Assembly: GCF_040907265.1 (NCBI RefSeq)
Contig: NZ_JBFOHP010000002.1
Location: 744,001 to 808,000 of the forward strand
Direction of reading: 5' to 3'
DNA length: 64,000 nt
Source of the DNA: Streptomyces sclerotialus
Lineage (GTDB): Bacteria > Actinomycetota > Actinomycetes > Streptomycetales > Streptomycetaceae
Shown here: positions 25,356-33,405 of the stretch, in pieces
How the letters are laid out: each line of letters starts with the position of its first letter
Position numbering within the stretch: position 1 is the first letter of the stretch
Position numbers and translations under genes: made by a program
Notes under the pieces: generated by a model
Databases searched by the model: none
Told to the model about the DNA's origin: nothing
Seen by the model: only the letters and a program-made list of their open reading frames with translations

Positions 25356-26534
25356 TCAGCGCTGCCCGCCGGTCCCCGGTCTGCCCTCCGCCGGGAGTTC
25401 CAGGTGGAGCCGGTAGCCGCCGTCGGCCGTGGGGCCGGCGGTGACGGTGCCGCCGAGGAGTTCGGCGCGCTGTCGCAGGCCGACCAGGCCGTGGGAGGCG
25501 CTGGGCAGCGGCAGGGCCGGGCGGGTGGGGGCGGTGTTGGTGATGACGGCGTGCAGGGTGCCGCCCTCGGAGTAGAGGTGGACCGTCGCGGTGGCGCCCG
25601 GGGCGTGCTTGCGTACGTTGGTCAGGGCTTCCTGGACGGTGCGGTAGACGGCACGCTGCACGGTCGGCGGCAGCCCTTCGGGCAGGTCGGTCCTGAGCTC
25701 CGCCTCGATGCCGCTGCCGTTCACCAGGCGCTGGAGGTCGACGAGGGAGGGCTGCGGGGTCAGTTCGGTCGGCCGGCTGCCGGAAGCCCGTAACACACTG
25801 ACCATGTGCCGCAGTTCCTCCAGCGTCTGCACGCTGAGCCGCCGGATCGTGGCCGCCGCCTCCTTCACCGCCGGGTCCCGGGTGCCGACCTGGAGCGCTC
25901 CGGCCCGGACGGCGATCAGGCTGACCTGGTGGGAGACCACGTCGTGCATCTCCCGGGCGAGCTGCGCGCGTTCCTTCGCGAGGACCGTCTGCGCGATGAG
26001 CAGCCGCTCGTGGTCGCGGGCCTCGGAGATCTCGGCGAGCCGCACCGACAGGTCCCGGCGGGCCTGGACGAGCTGGCCGAGGAAGACGGGAGCGGCCGCC
26101 ATCGCCAGCTTGTACCCGAGGTGGATCAGGGTCGAGGTGTCCTGGTAGTCGTCGTACTCCGGGTACGGCCACGGCACGACGTGACCGGCCACGACCGTCA
26201 GGGCGCAGACGGCCAGCAGCACCCGGCGGTGGGTGAGCGAGGCGAAGGTGTAGAGCGCCGCCAGTGAGGCGTACTTGGCGTCGGCGACCACGAGTGCGGG
26301 CAGGGTGAGCACGAACGTGGTCAGCGGCAGGCGGTGGCGGAGCGCGAGGGAGAAGGCGGCGACCAGGGAGGTGACGGTGCCCAGTGGGTCGTCCGGCTCG
26401 TAGTGGGCCCAGGCGTCCAGCAGGACGGCGACGATGAGGGCGAGGTCCAGCAGCAGTACCGGCAGCCGGCGGGACTTCAGCAGGACCAGCGGGCGGCCGG
26501 ATCTGAGCAGGGCCGGCGGGCGGCGGGTCTTCAT
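25356..26534 (-). CDS. two-component sensor histidine kinase (NarL/DesK-type), contains a TTA codon
   Basis: 392 aa from the ATG at 26534. Four to five membrane helices in residues 25-155 are followed by the HisKA_3 dimerisation region with phosphorylatable His197 (AREMHDVVSHQ) and an HATPase_c domain (NVRKHA N-box, HGLVGLRQR G-box). The start overlaps the response-regulator stop by ATGA. Codon 248 (Leu, 25793-25791) is TTA, the rare bldA-dependent codon. The signal is unknown. The pair is divergent from the Pls-like gene. Confidence 0.92.
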   Translation of the reverse strand: MKTRRPPALLRSGRPLVLLKSRRLPVLLLDLALIVAVLLDAWAHYEPDDPLGTVTSLVAAFSLALRHRLPLTTFVLTLPALVVADAKYASLAALYTFASLTHRRVLLAVCALTVVAGHVVPWPYPEYDDYQDTSTLIHLGYKLAMAAAPVFLGQLVQARRDLSVRLAEISEARDHERLLIAQTVLAKERAQLAREMHDVVSHQVSLIAVRAGALQVGTRDPAVKEAAATIRRLSVQTLEELRHMVSVLRASGSRPTELTPQPSLVDLQRLVNGSGIEAELRTDLPEGLPPTVQRAVYRTVQEALTNVRKHAPGATATVHLYSEGGTLHAVITNTAPTRPALPLPSASHGLVGLRQRAELLGGTVTAGPTADGGYRLHLELPAEGRPGTGGQR

Positions 26535-27196
26535 GTGCCCTCCTCGTGCCGCGGGGCCCGCAGGAGCCCCGCGCGCTCGGCGAGCAGGGCCGCCTGTACC
26601 CGGCTGCCCACCTCCAGCTTGGTGAGGATGGTGCTGACGTGGTCCTTGACCGTGCCGGTGCTCAAGTGCATCCGTGTCCCGATGTCGGCGTTGGACAGTC
26701 CTTCGGCGACGAGGCGGAGAACGGCGCGTTCGCGGTCGGTGAGCCGGGCCACGCCGCGGACGGCGGGCTCGTCGGGGCCGCTGTCGAGGTAGCCGTTGAC
26801 GACCGTCCGGGTGACCGTGGCGGACAGCACGACACCGCCGGCCGCCAACGTGCGTATCAGATGCGGCAGTTGCTCGGGGTCGGTGTCCTTGAGGAGGAAT
26901 CCGTCGGCGCCGGAGCGCAGGGCGGCCGCCACGTACTCGTCGGTGTCGAAGGTGGTGAGCATGGCGACCACCGGTGGTTCCCGCAACCGCCGGAGGTCGG
27001 CCAGGACGGTGAGCCCGTCCACGTCCGGCATGCGGATGTCGAGCAGCACGACGTCCGGCCGTAACTCCCGTACGGTCCGGACCGCCTGACCGCCGGGGAC
27101 CGCCGCCACGACCTCGATGTCGTCCGCCGCACCGAGGATGTGCTGGAAGCCCGTACGGATCAGGGCCTCGTCGTCGACCACCAGTACCCGGATCAC
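26531..27196 (-). CDS. NarL/FixJ-family response regulator, contains a TTA codon
   Basis: 221 aa from the GTG at 27196, which gives the expected receiver N-terminus (IRVLVVDDEALIRTGF). Phosphoacceptor Asp53 (LLDIRMP) and Lys near 103 (LLKDTDP) complete the receiver; residues about 155-210 are a LuxR HTH (LTDRERAVLRLVAEGLSNADI). Codon 45 (Leu, 27064-27062) is TTA. With the kinase it forms a two-gene operon whose translation should depend twice on the bldA tRNA. The target is unknown; the divergent Pls-like gene is the best candidate. Confidence 0.92.
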   Translation of the reverse strand: MIRVLVVDDEALIRTGFQHILGAADDIEVVAAVPGGQAVRTVRELRPDVVLLDIRMPDVDGLTVLADLRRLREPPVVAMLTTFDTDEYVAAALRSGADGFLLKDTDPEQLPHLIRTLAAGGVVLSATVTRTVVNGYLDSGPDEPAVRGVARLTDRERAVLRLVAEGLSNADIGTRMHLSTGTVKDHVSTILTKLEVGSRVQAALLAERAGLLRAPRHEEGT

Positions 27197-27290
27197 GCGT
27201 GCTCCACTCGCCTCGGGACACCGCCCGATGTGTACCACGCCCCTTGCCTGCTGCCGGGTGCCCGCGGCGGGTTCCCGCCATGCGGCGGGT

Positions 27291-27356
27291 CGGCTCCGGC
27301 CGGTCGGCGGGGTGGTTCCGGCCGGTCGGGGGCTCGGCTCCGGCCGCCCGGCGGGG
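27291..27356. repeat. three tandem 22-bp repeats
   Basis: Copies start at 27291, 27313 and 27335 around the core CGGCTCCGGCCGGTCGG; copy 2 has TGG TTCC in place of CGGCTCC. A weaker fourth copy precedes them. The 22-bp period is not a multiple of three, which argues against coding on either strand. Confidence 0.65.
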
Positions 27357-27412
27357 GGACTCCGGAAACCTGGCGGCTCGGTTGAATCCTGTCCGTTCCC
27401 AAGACTGTGGCC

Positions 27413-27517
27413 GTGACGACGCACAGCGCACTGCCGCAGGTGCACAGCGCACTGCCGGACATGTACCCGACCGGGCGGGTCCCCAGACCCACGGTCCCAC
27501 CGGCGCCCTTCCGGTGA
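27413..27517 (+). CDS. possible 34-aa small ORF with internal HSALP repeat (doubtful)
   Basis: The frame GTG at 27413 to TGA at 27517 would encode a 34-residue peptide with HSALPQV-HSALPDM near its start and a Pro/Arg-rich tail. TTGAAT and a GACTGT-like -10 lie upstream, and a leaderless message is possible. The repeat equally well reflects the 21-bp DNA direct repeat acting as a protein-binding site, so coding is uncertain. Confidence 0.2.
   Translation: MTTHSALPQVHSALPDMYPTGRVPRPTVPPAPFR
27421..27457. repeat. exact 16-bp direct repeat at 21-bp period
   Basis: GCACAGCGCACTGCCG occurs at 27421-27436 and again at 27442-27457. A 21-bp spacing is two helical turns, as expected for a regulator binding two sites on one DNA face. 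The adjacent NarL-type regulator is the obvious candidate. Confidence 0.6.
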
Positions 27518-27632
27518 ACCACGGCCGCCGCTGAACGGCGGCCAGGCACCCGGCTCTCGCCGCGCCGTCCCTCCGCCAGCCCCGGGGGCTCCCCCACCGC
27601 ACCCCTGGACCCCGAGGGCCACGCCCCCACCA

Positions 27633-27670
27633 GCGGGCGAGTGGACGATTCCACTCCGCCACTCGCCCGC
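27633..27670 (+). promoter_or_regulatory. hairpin in leader of the Pls-like gene
   Basis: GCGGGCGAGTGG (27633-27644) pairs perfectly with CCACTCGCCCGC (27659-27670). The first arm can alternatively pair through GAGTGG with CCACTC at 27651-27656. The ribosome site AAGGAG (27690-27695) follows 20 nt later. Two competing pairings suggest attenuation or translation control, but this is only structural reading. Confidence 0.4.
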
Positions 27671-27700
27671 CCGCTCGACCAACACTCTCAAGGAGTCCAT

Positions 27701-30214
27701 GTGGTGGGAAAGAACGCACAGGTCACAACGGAGGACCTGGCGGAACCCGCAACAGTTCCACACGAACACACCGTCCCAGCAGCAGTCGGCACCGAAAGTG
27801 CCCTCGCCGAAGTGCTGGCCGCGGTCGTGCGCGTCGAGCACGTACCGGCCGACAGCCACTTCTTCGACGACCTCGGTGCCGACTCGATGCTGATGGCGCA
27901 ATTCTGTGCCCGGGTCAGGAAGCGCCCGGACCTGCCGGCGGTGTCGATGAAGGACATCTACCGGCACCCGACGCTCCGCAGCCTGGCCGCGGCGCTCGAC
28001 CGGCCCGCGCCGCCCGCGTCCAACGGGCAGGCGGCCGTGGCGGCGCCCGCCTTGCCGGCCCCGCCGGAGCCGGCCAGGGCGAGCACGGCGGAGTACCTCT
28101 TCTGCGGAGCCCTGCAGTTCCTGCTCTTCCTCGGCTACGCCTACGTCACCGCGCTCGTCCTGGGCCTCGGCTACGACTGGATCGCGGCCGCCCCGGGCCT
28201 GCTCGACGGCTATGTGCGGGCCGTCCTGTTCGGCGGCGCGGTCTTCCTCGGCATGTGCGCCCTGCCGATCGCGGCGAAGTGGCTGCTCATCGGGCGGTGG
28301 AAGCCGCAGCGGATCCGCATCTGGAGCCTGTCGTACGTCCGGTTCTGGCTCGTCCGGACGCTGATCCAGCTGAACCCGCTGGTGCTGTTCGCCGGTTCAC
28401 CGCTGTACGTGCTCTACCTGAAGGCACTGGGCGCGCACATCGGCCGCCGGGTCGCGTACCTCTCCAAGCACGTGCCGGTCTGCGCCGACCTGCTGACCGT
28501 CGGCGACGACTCGGTCGTCCGCAAGGAAGCGTTCCTCACCTGCTACCGGGCCGAGGCCGGCTGGATCAGCACCGGCACCGTCACCCTCGGGAAGGACGTG
28601 TACGTCAGCGAGGCCACGGTGCTGGACATCGACGTCTCGATGGGCGACGGGGCGCAGCTCGGTCACGCCTCCTCGCTGTACTCCGGGCAGTCCGTGCCCG
28701 CGGGCGAGCGCCGGCACGGCACGCCCGCGCAGCCGACCGACACGGACTACCGGTCGGTCGGGCCCGCCAAGTGCACCACGGTGAGCCGGGTCGGCTACAG
28801 CGTGGTCCAGCTGCTGACCGCGCTGCTGGTGTACGTGCCGCTGGTGTTCGGCGGGGTGGACCTGCTGGTGTCGCAGGTGCCGCAGCTCAGCGCGCTGCTG
28901 AGCGCGGAGTCGATGGCCTTCACGAGCTGGACGTTCTACCGGGACGCGCTGGCCGCGTCGTTCGTGCTCTTCTTCGGTTCGCTGGTCTTCGGTCTGCTCT
29001 TCGTGACCACCGTTCCCCGTCTGCTGAACCTCTTCCTCCGGCCGGACACGGTCTATCCGCTGTACGGCTTCCACTACTCGGTGCACCGGACGATCGCACG
29101 GATGACCAACAACAAGTTCTTCATGCGGCTCGCCGGCGACAGCTCGCTCGTCGTCCACTACCTGCGCGCCATCGGGTACGACCTGTCGCGGGTGGAACAG
29201 ACGGGGTCGAACTTCGGCACGGAGGTCAAGCACGAGAACCCGTACCTGAGCACCGTGGGCACGGGGACGATGGTCGCCGACGGGCTGTCGGTCATCAACG
29301 CGGACTACTCCAGCACGTCCTTCCGCGTCACACGGGTGGCGATCGGCCCGCACAACTTCCTCGGCAACCAGGTCAACTACCCGTCGCGCGGCAGGACAGG
29401 GCAGAACGTCCTGCTCGCGACGAAGGTCATGGTCCCGATCGACGGGAAGGTCCGGGAGGGGGTCGGGCTCCTGGGGTCGCCCAGCTTCGAGATCCCGCGC
29501 TCCGTCGAGCGCGACGCGACCTTCGACCACCTGCGCAGCGGTGCGGAGCTGCGCCGACAGCTGTCCGCCAAGAACCGTCACAACGCCGTCACGCTGCTCT
29601 CGTTCCTGTTCACGCGGTGGATCCACGCCTTCGGCGTGCTGCTGCTGGCGGGCGCGGCTGCCGGGCTCTACAAGTCCCTCGGCGCGCTGGCGATCGCCGC
29701 GGCCACCGTCCTCACCGTCGCGTTCACCATCGGGTTCACGGCGCTCGTCGAGCGCGTCGCCACCCGGTTCCGGCGGCAGAGCCCGCGGTTCTGCTCGATC
29801 TACCACCCGTACTTCTGGCAGCACGAGCGCTTCTGGAAGCACCAGGCGATGGAGCTGCGGCTGCTGAACGGCACCCCGTTCAAGGGCCTGTTCTGGCGGA
29901 TGCTGGGCGTCCGGCTCGGGAAGCGGCTCTTCGACGACGGGGCCAGGATGCCCGAGCGGACGCTCGTCACCATCGGCGACGACTGCACGCTCAACGTCGG
30001 CAGCGTCATCCAGTGCCACTCCCAGGAGGACGGCACCTTCAAGTCCGACCGCACCACGCTCGGGAACGGCTGCACCCTCGGGAACGGCACGCTGGTGCAC
30101 TACGGCGTGACCGTGGGCGACGGCGCGACGCTGGCCCCGGACTCCTTCCTGATGAAGGGCGAGGAGGTACCGCGGCACGCGCATTGGGGAGGCAACCCGG
30201 CGCACGAGATGTGA
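27701..30214 (+). CDS. carrier protein-transmembrane-hexapeptide transferase protein (Pls/PosA-type NRPS terminal region, no adenylation domain)
   Basis: 837 aa from the GTG at 27701, after AAGGAG; a GTG one codon later is equally possible. Residues 30-115 are a peptidyl-carrier domain with phosphopantetheine Ser62 (FFDDLGADSMLMAQF). The rest alternates about six membrane helices with two or three left-handed beta-helix acyltransferase segments (for example VTLGKDVYVSEATVLDIDVSMGDG and LGNGCTLGNGTLVHYGVTVGDG). This is the layout of the NRPS terminal domain of epsilon-poly-lysine synthetase-like enzymes (TIGR02353-type), in which three such domains catalyse isopeptide or ester chain growth. 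The usual N-terminal adenylation domain is absent and no stop or frameshifted remnant is visible upstream. A phosphopantetheinyl transferase lies at 38229-38897. Confidence 0.82.
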   Translation: MVGKNAQVTTEDLAEPATVPHEHTVPAAVGTESALAEVLAAVVRVEHVPADSHFFDDLGADSMLMAQFCARVRKRPDLPAVSMKDIYRHPTLRSLAAALDRPAPPASNGQAAVAAPALPAPPEPARASTAEYLFCGALQFLLFLGYAYVTALVLGLGYDWIAAAPGLLDGYVRAVLFGGAVFLGMCALPIAAKWLLIGRWKPQRIRIWSLSYVRFWLVRTLIQLNPLVLFAGSPLYVLYLKALGAHIGRRVAYLSKHVPVCADLLTVGDDSVVRKEAFLTCYRAEAGWISTGTVTLGKDVYVSEATVLDIDVSMGDGAQLGHASSLYSGQSVPAGERRHGTPAQPTDTDYRSVGPAKCTTVSRVGYSVVQLLTALLVYVPLVFGGVDLLVSQVPQLSALLSAESMAFTSWTFYRDALAASFVLFFGSLVFGLLFVTTVPRLLNLFLRPDTVYPLYGFHYSVHRTIARMTNNKFFMRLAGDSSLVVHYLRAIGYDLSRVEQTGSNFGTEVKHENPYLSTVGTGTMVADGLSVINADYSSTSFRVTRVAIGPHNFLGNQVNYPSRGRTGQNVLLATKVMVPIDGKVREGVGLLGSPSFEIPRSVERDATFDHLRSGAELRRQLSAKNRHNAVTLLSFLFTRWIHAFGVLLLAGAAAGLYKSLGALAIAAATVLTVAFTIGFTALVERVATRFRRQSPRFCSIYHPYFWQHERFWKHQAMELRLLNGTPFKGLFWRMLGVRLGKRLFDDGARMPERTLVTIGDDCTLNVGSVIQCHSQEDGTFKSDRTTLGNGCTLGNGTLVHYGVTVGDGATLAPDSFLMKGEEVPRHAHWGGNPAHEM

Positions 30215-30252
30215 GGACGGGCCGGTTCTCCCGCCCGGCCCCGTACCACCAC

Positions 30253-30300
30253 CGTCCGGCGGCGGTGCGCGCCACACCAGGCGCGTACCGCCGCCGGACG
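30253..30300. terminator. long bidirectional terminator hairpin
   Basis: A 21-bp stem with one G-U pair (30253-30273 with 30280-30300; arms begin CGTCCGGCGGCGGT and end ACCGCCGCCGGACG) and a 6-nt loop, between the convergent Pls-like and serine hydrolase genes. Confidence 0.8.
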
Positions 30301-30307
30301 CGGTGTC

Positions 30308-31501
30308 TCAGGCCTGTCCGGCGAGCGCCGGCGCCGCGTACACCGACTCGACGAGCTTGAGGTTGCGGGTGTCGCCGCCGGTCGTGCTGCCGCCGAACCT
30401 GTTCATCGTGTAGGCGTAGGAGAGCCGGTTCTCCGGGTCGGCGAAGGCCAGCGAGCCGCCGGCGCCGCCGTGCCCGAACGTACCGGGGTTGGGCCCGAAG
30501 TAGCCGAAGCAGTTGAGCATGTACCCGGCCGCCCAGGCGAACGGCAGCCGCTCCGGGGCCGCGGCGCTGAGCACCAGGTCCGGTTCGCCGTCCCGGCTCT
30601 GCTGCGCGCGCATCGCCGCCAGCGTGCCGGAGCCGACCAGTCCGCCGGTGGCGAGGGCGCGGTAGACCGTGGCCAGGCCGTGCGCGGTGGCGTTGCCGTT
30701 GGCCGCGGGGATCTCGGCGGTACGGCAGCGGGCGCTGTTCACGTCCCCGATCGGCAGGTACCCCATGGCCACGGCCACGCCGGCCAGGGGATGTGCGTCC
30801 AGTGACGCGAAGGGGCCCTCGGGCATCCCGGGGAACACCTTCCGCAGGCCGCCGCCCACGCCGGGGGCGATCAGCTCGGCGCAGCGGGTGTGTTCGGCCT
30901 CAGGGGTGCCGATGTACAGATCGGCGCCGAGCGGTTCGGTGATCTCGGTGCGCAGGAAGGTGCCGAGGGAGGTGCCGGTGATCCGGCGGACGACCTCGCC
31001 GACCAGGAAGCCGAAGCTGACGGCGTGGTAGCCCTGAGCGGTGCCGGGCCGCCACCACGGTTCGGCGGCGGCCAGGACGGCGCAGACCTTCTCCCAGTCG
31101 TAGACGTCGTCCGGAGTGAGGGGCGTACGCGGGGCGATCAGGCCGGCGCGGTGGGACAGCAGCCAGCGCACCGGGACGTCGTCCTTGCCGGCCTGCGCGA
31201 ACTCGGGCCAGTAGCGGGCGACGGGGGCGTCGAGGTCCAGTTCGCCGCGGTCGGCCAGCAGGTGGGCGCAGAGCGCGGTCATGCCCTTGCTGGTGGAGTA
31301 GACGTTGACCAGGCTGTCCCGCTCCCAGGGACGGCTGCGGGCGGCGTCGGCGTACCCGCCCCAGAGGTCCACCACGAACTCCCCGTCGAGCGTCACCGCG
31401 AGGGAGGCGCCGACCTCGCCGCGCTCGGCGAAGTTGCGCGCGAACTCGGCGCGGACGTTCTCGAACCCGGGGGCGCAGGTGCCCTGCACGACTGCTGTCA
31501 C
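30308..31501 (-). CDS. serine hydrolase of the beta-lactamase/EstB family
   Basis: 397 aa from the GTG at 31501; an ATG at 31543 would place the start inside a palindrome. Motifs of class C/EstB-type enzymes are present: STSK (SxxK nucleophile/base), a Tyr in YHAVSFG (YxN-like), and HGGAGG near residue 345 in place of KTG. No signal peptide is visible, so this is probably a cytoplasmic esterase or amidase rather than a beta-lactamase. It follows an FCD-GntR gene on the same strand with a 50-bp gap that holds a perfect palindrome. Confidence 0.85.
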   Translation of the reverse strand: MTAVVQGTCAPGFENVRAEFARNFAERGEVGASLAVTLDGEFVVDLWGGYADAARSRPWERDSLVNVYSTSKGMTALCAHLLADRGELDLDAPVARYWPEFAQAGKDDVPVRWLLSHRAGLIAPRTPLTPDDVYDWEKVCAVLAAAEPWWRPGTAQGYHAVSFGFLVGEVVRRITGTSLGTFLRTEITEPLGADLYIGTPEAEHTRCAELIAPGVGGGLRKVFPGMPEGPFASLDAHPLAGVAVAMGYLPIGDVNSARCRTAEIPAANGNATAHGLATVYRALATGGLVGSGTLAAMRAQQSRDGEPDLVLSAAAPERLPFAWAAGYMLNCFGYFGPNPGTFGHGGAGGSLAFADPENRLSYAYTMNRFGGSTTGGDTRNLKLVESVYAAPALAGQA

Positions 31502-31526
31502 GTTCTCGCCTCTCACCGGACCAATA

Positions 31527-31541
31527 GTTGCCTTCGGCAAC
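31527..31541. promoter_or_regulatory. perfect 15-bp palindrome upstream of the serine hydrolase
   Basis: GTTGCC-TTC-GGCAAC lies between the GntR stop and the hydrolase start. No U-tract follows, so an operator is more likely than a terminator. Confidence 0.45.
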
Positions 31542-31550
31542 ATATCCCGG

Positions 31551-32348
31551 TCAGGAATCGTTCAACAAGTGCATGAACATGCTCTCGTGCAGGGTCTGTA
31601 CGTGGCGCCTGGCGACCTCCGCAGCGGCGGCCGGATCGGCCCGGCGCACCGCCTCGACCAGGGCGCGGTGCTCGCCGTTGGACTCGCGCAGGTGGTCCAG
31701 CGGATACGGCAGGTAGTACCGGTACAGCTCCTTCAGCGCGAGCCCGTAGGGCTCGACGACCGACGGCAGGCCGGTGGCGGCCGCGACGGCGAGGTGGAAC
31801 CGCTCGTCCCAGCGGTGGAACTCGGCCCAGCTCCCGGCCGTCTCCATCTCCTCGACCAGGCGCCGCAGCTCGCGGTCGGCGGCCTCGTCCAGGCCCCGGG
31901 CGGCGGCGAGATGGGCGATGCCGCATTCGAGGACGAGGCGGTGGTCGATCAGAGCGTGCACGTCCGGCGCCGCGGCCCGGTAGGACTCCACGGCACCCAC
32001 CGCGCCGCGGGGCGGGTGTTCCGCCACGAGCGTGCCGCCGGTGCGTCCCCGCCGGCGCTCCAGCACGCCGTCCCGGCACAGGGCCACGAGGGCCCGGCGG
32101 ACGGTGATCTCGGAGGTGTGCAGCGCCTCGGCGATCCGGTCGCTGGCCGGCAGCCGCTCGCCGGGTTCCAGGAGTCCCAGGTCGACCGCGAGCGCGATGC
32201 GTGCCCGTACCGCGTCCAGGGCCGAGAGCCGCCGGATGCCCGTCAGCGGTGGCGCGTTCAGGGCGTGCGGCGCCGGGGATATCTGCTCGCGCGCCGCGGA
32301 CGGCGGCGCGCCGGAGGGGGAAGCGGAACGGGAAGGGGAGCCGACCAT
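31551..32348 (-). CDS. GntR-family regulator, FadR/FCD subfamily
   Basis: 265 aa from the ATG at 32348; the frame runs further upstream through the intergenic promoter and lacks a start there. An N-terminal winged helix (LPASDRIAEALHTSEITVRRALVAL, about 55-110) is joined to an all-helical FCD domain (about 125-260) with typical Asp/His metal-ligand positions (DHRLVLECGIAHLAA, DERFHLAVAAATGL, EHRALVEAVRRADPAAA). Ligands of this family are usually organic acids. It is divergent from the nitrilase-permease pair and upstream of the serine hydrolase, and may control both. Confidence 0.88.
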   Translation of the reverse strand: MVGSPSRSASPSGAPPSAAREQISPAPHALNAPPLTGIRRLSALDAVRARIALAVDLGLLEPGERLPASDRIAEALHTSEITVRRALVALCRDGVLERRRGRTGGTLVAEHPPRGAVGAVESYRAAAPDVHALIDHRLVLECGIAHLAAARGLDEAADRELRRLVEEMETAGSWAEFHRWDERFHLAVAAATGLPSVVEPYGLALKELYRYYLPYPLDHLRESNGEHRALVEAVRRADPAAAAEVARRHVQTLHESMFMHLLNDS

Positions 32349-32378
32349 GGGGGCACCGTAACCAAAAAACTGCTCACC

Positions 32379-32396
32379 TTGAACACTCTTGTTTAA
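32379..32396. promoter_or_regulatory. operator-like dyad between FCD-GntR and nitrilase genes
   Basis: TTGAACA-CTCT-TGTTTAA is an inverted repeat with one mismatch in 7-bp arms. It is set in an unusually AT-rich divergent gap (about 32356-32425), where both promoters should lie. Confidence 0.5.
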
Positions 32397-32470
32397 CTGA
32401 TCAATGTGCTCTATTTTTCTCGGGCACTCCGCACCCCGCACCCGTTCCCCCTTCTAAGCAGGTGACGTCC

Positions 32471-33355
32471 ATGTCCCGCCCGCTGCCCGTCGCACTCGCC
32501 CAGACACCGCCCCGCCCCGCCGAAGCGCCGCTCTCCGGCTTCGCCGACGACGTCCACGCGCTGCTGGAGAAGTTCCCGCGGACGCGGCTGGTCGCCTACC
32601 CGGAGCTGCACCTCTGCGGCGTCACGGGCAACCGTGCGGAGAGCGAGGCCCGGCTCCAGGACGCCGCCGAGCCCCTCGACGGGCCGCGCACGAAGGCCCT
32701 CGCCGAGCTGGCCGGGGACCTCGGCGTCTGGCTGCTGCCCGGCACCGTGTGCGAACGGGGCCCCGGCGGCGAGCTGTTCAACACCGCACTGGCCTTCTCA
32801 CCGGAAGGCCGGCTGGCCGCCTCGTACCGCAAGGTCTTCCCCTGGCGGCCGTACGAGCCGTACGCGTCCGGGGACCGCTTCGTCGTCGCGGACCTCGGTG
32901 AAGCGGGCCGGGTCGGCTTCGCGATCTGCTACGACGCCTGGTTCCCCGAGGTGGCGCGGCAGCTGGCCTGGATGGGCGCCGAGGTCGTCGTGAACCCCGT
33001 CATGACGACCACCTCGGACCGGGCGCAGGAGCTGGTGCTCGCGCGCGCCAACGCCATCGTGAACCAGGTGTACGTCCTCAGCGTGAACACCGCGGGCCCG
33101 GCCGGCACCGGACGCAGCCTGATCGTCGACCCCGAGGGCCGGGTCCGCACCGAAGCGGCGGACTCCGTTCCCACCGTCCTCACCGACGTGCTCGACCTCG
33201 ACGACGTCGAGCGGGTACGCACCTACGGCACGGCCGGCCTCAGCCGCATGTGGGACCACTTCGGGGAGCGGGACACCGCCATCGGACTGCCGCTGTACGA
33301 CGGCCGCATCGACCCCCGCAGCTGGCGCCCGGACCCGCACAACGCCCGGCCCTGA
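32471..33355 (+). CDS. carbon-nitrogen hydrolase (nitrilase superfamily amidase)
   Basis: 294 aa from the ATG at 32471. The catalytic triad is Glu45 (AYPELHLCG), Lys121 (SYRKVFPW) and Cys153 (FAICYDAWFPE). Such enzymes hydrolyse amides such as carbamoyl-putrescine, omega-amides or aliphatic amides in the cytoplasm; the acidic/His-rich tail does not fix the substrate. It is followed 50 bp later by an amino-acid/amine permease on the same strand, so uptake and hydrolysis of an amide or amine is the likely pathway. Confidence 0.88.
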   Translation: MSRPLPVALAQTPPRPAEAPLSGFADDVHALLEKFPRTRLVAYPELHLCGVTGNRAESEARLQDAAEPLDGPRTKALAELAGDLGVWLLPGTVCERGPGGELFNTALAFSPEGRLAASYRKVFPWRPYEPYASGDRFVVADLGEAGRVGFAICYDAWFPEVARQLAWMGAEVVVNPVMTTTSDRAQELVLARANAIVNQVYVLSVNTAGPAGTGRSLIVDPEGRVRTEAADSVPTVLTDVLDLDDVERVRTYGTAGLSRMWDHFGERDTAIGLPLYDGRIDPRSWRPDPHNARP

Positions 33356-33405
33356 TCCGCGGCCCCTTGCCCCCTCCCGCACGTCCCGACCCCTGGAGCA
33401 CCACC

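Larger units (their letters stand above)
27197..27700. other. 503-bp divergent intergenic region with tandem and direct repeats
   Basis: This gap separates the response regulator from the carrier/TM protein. It holds a 22-bp tandem repeat (27291-27356), an exact 16-bp direct repeat at 21-bp period (27421-27436, 27442-27457), and a 12-bp-arm hairpin just before the ribosome site (27633-27670). No convincing conserved gene is seen. One short frame (27413-27517) is listed separately. Confidence 0.6.

Noticed and set aside
27291..27457. CRISPR-like spaced repeats
   Set aside because: Units are contiguous or only two copies, unequal in type, and no cas gene is present.
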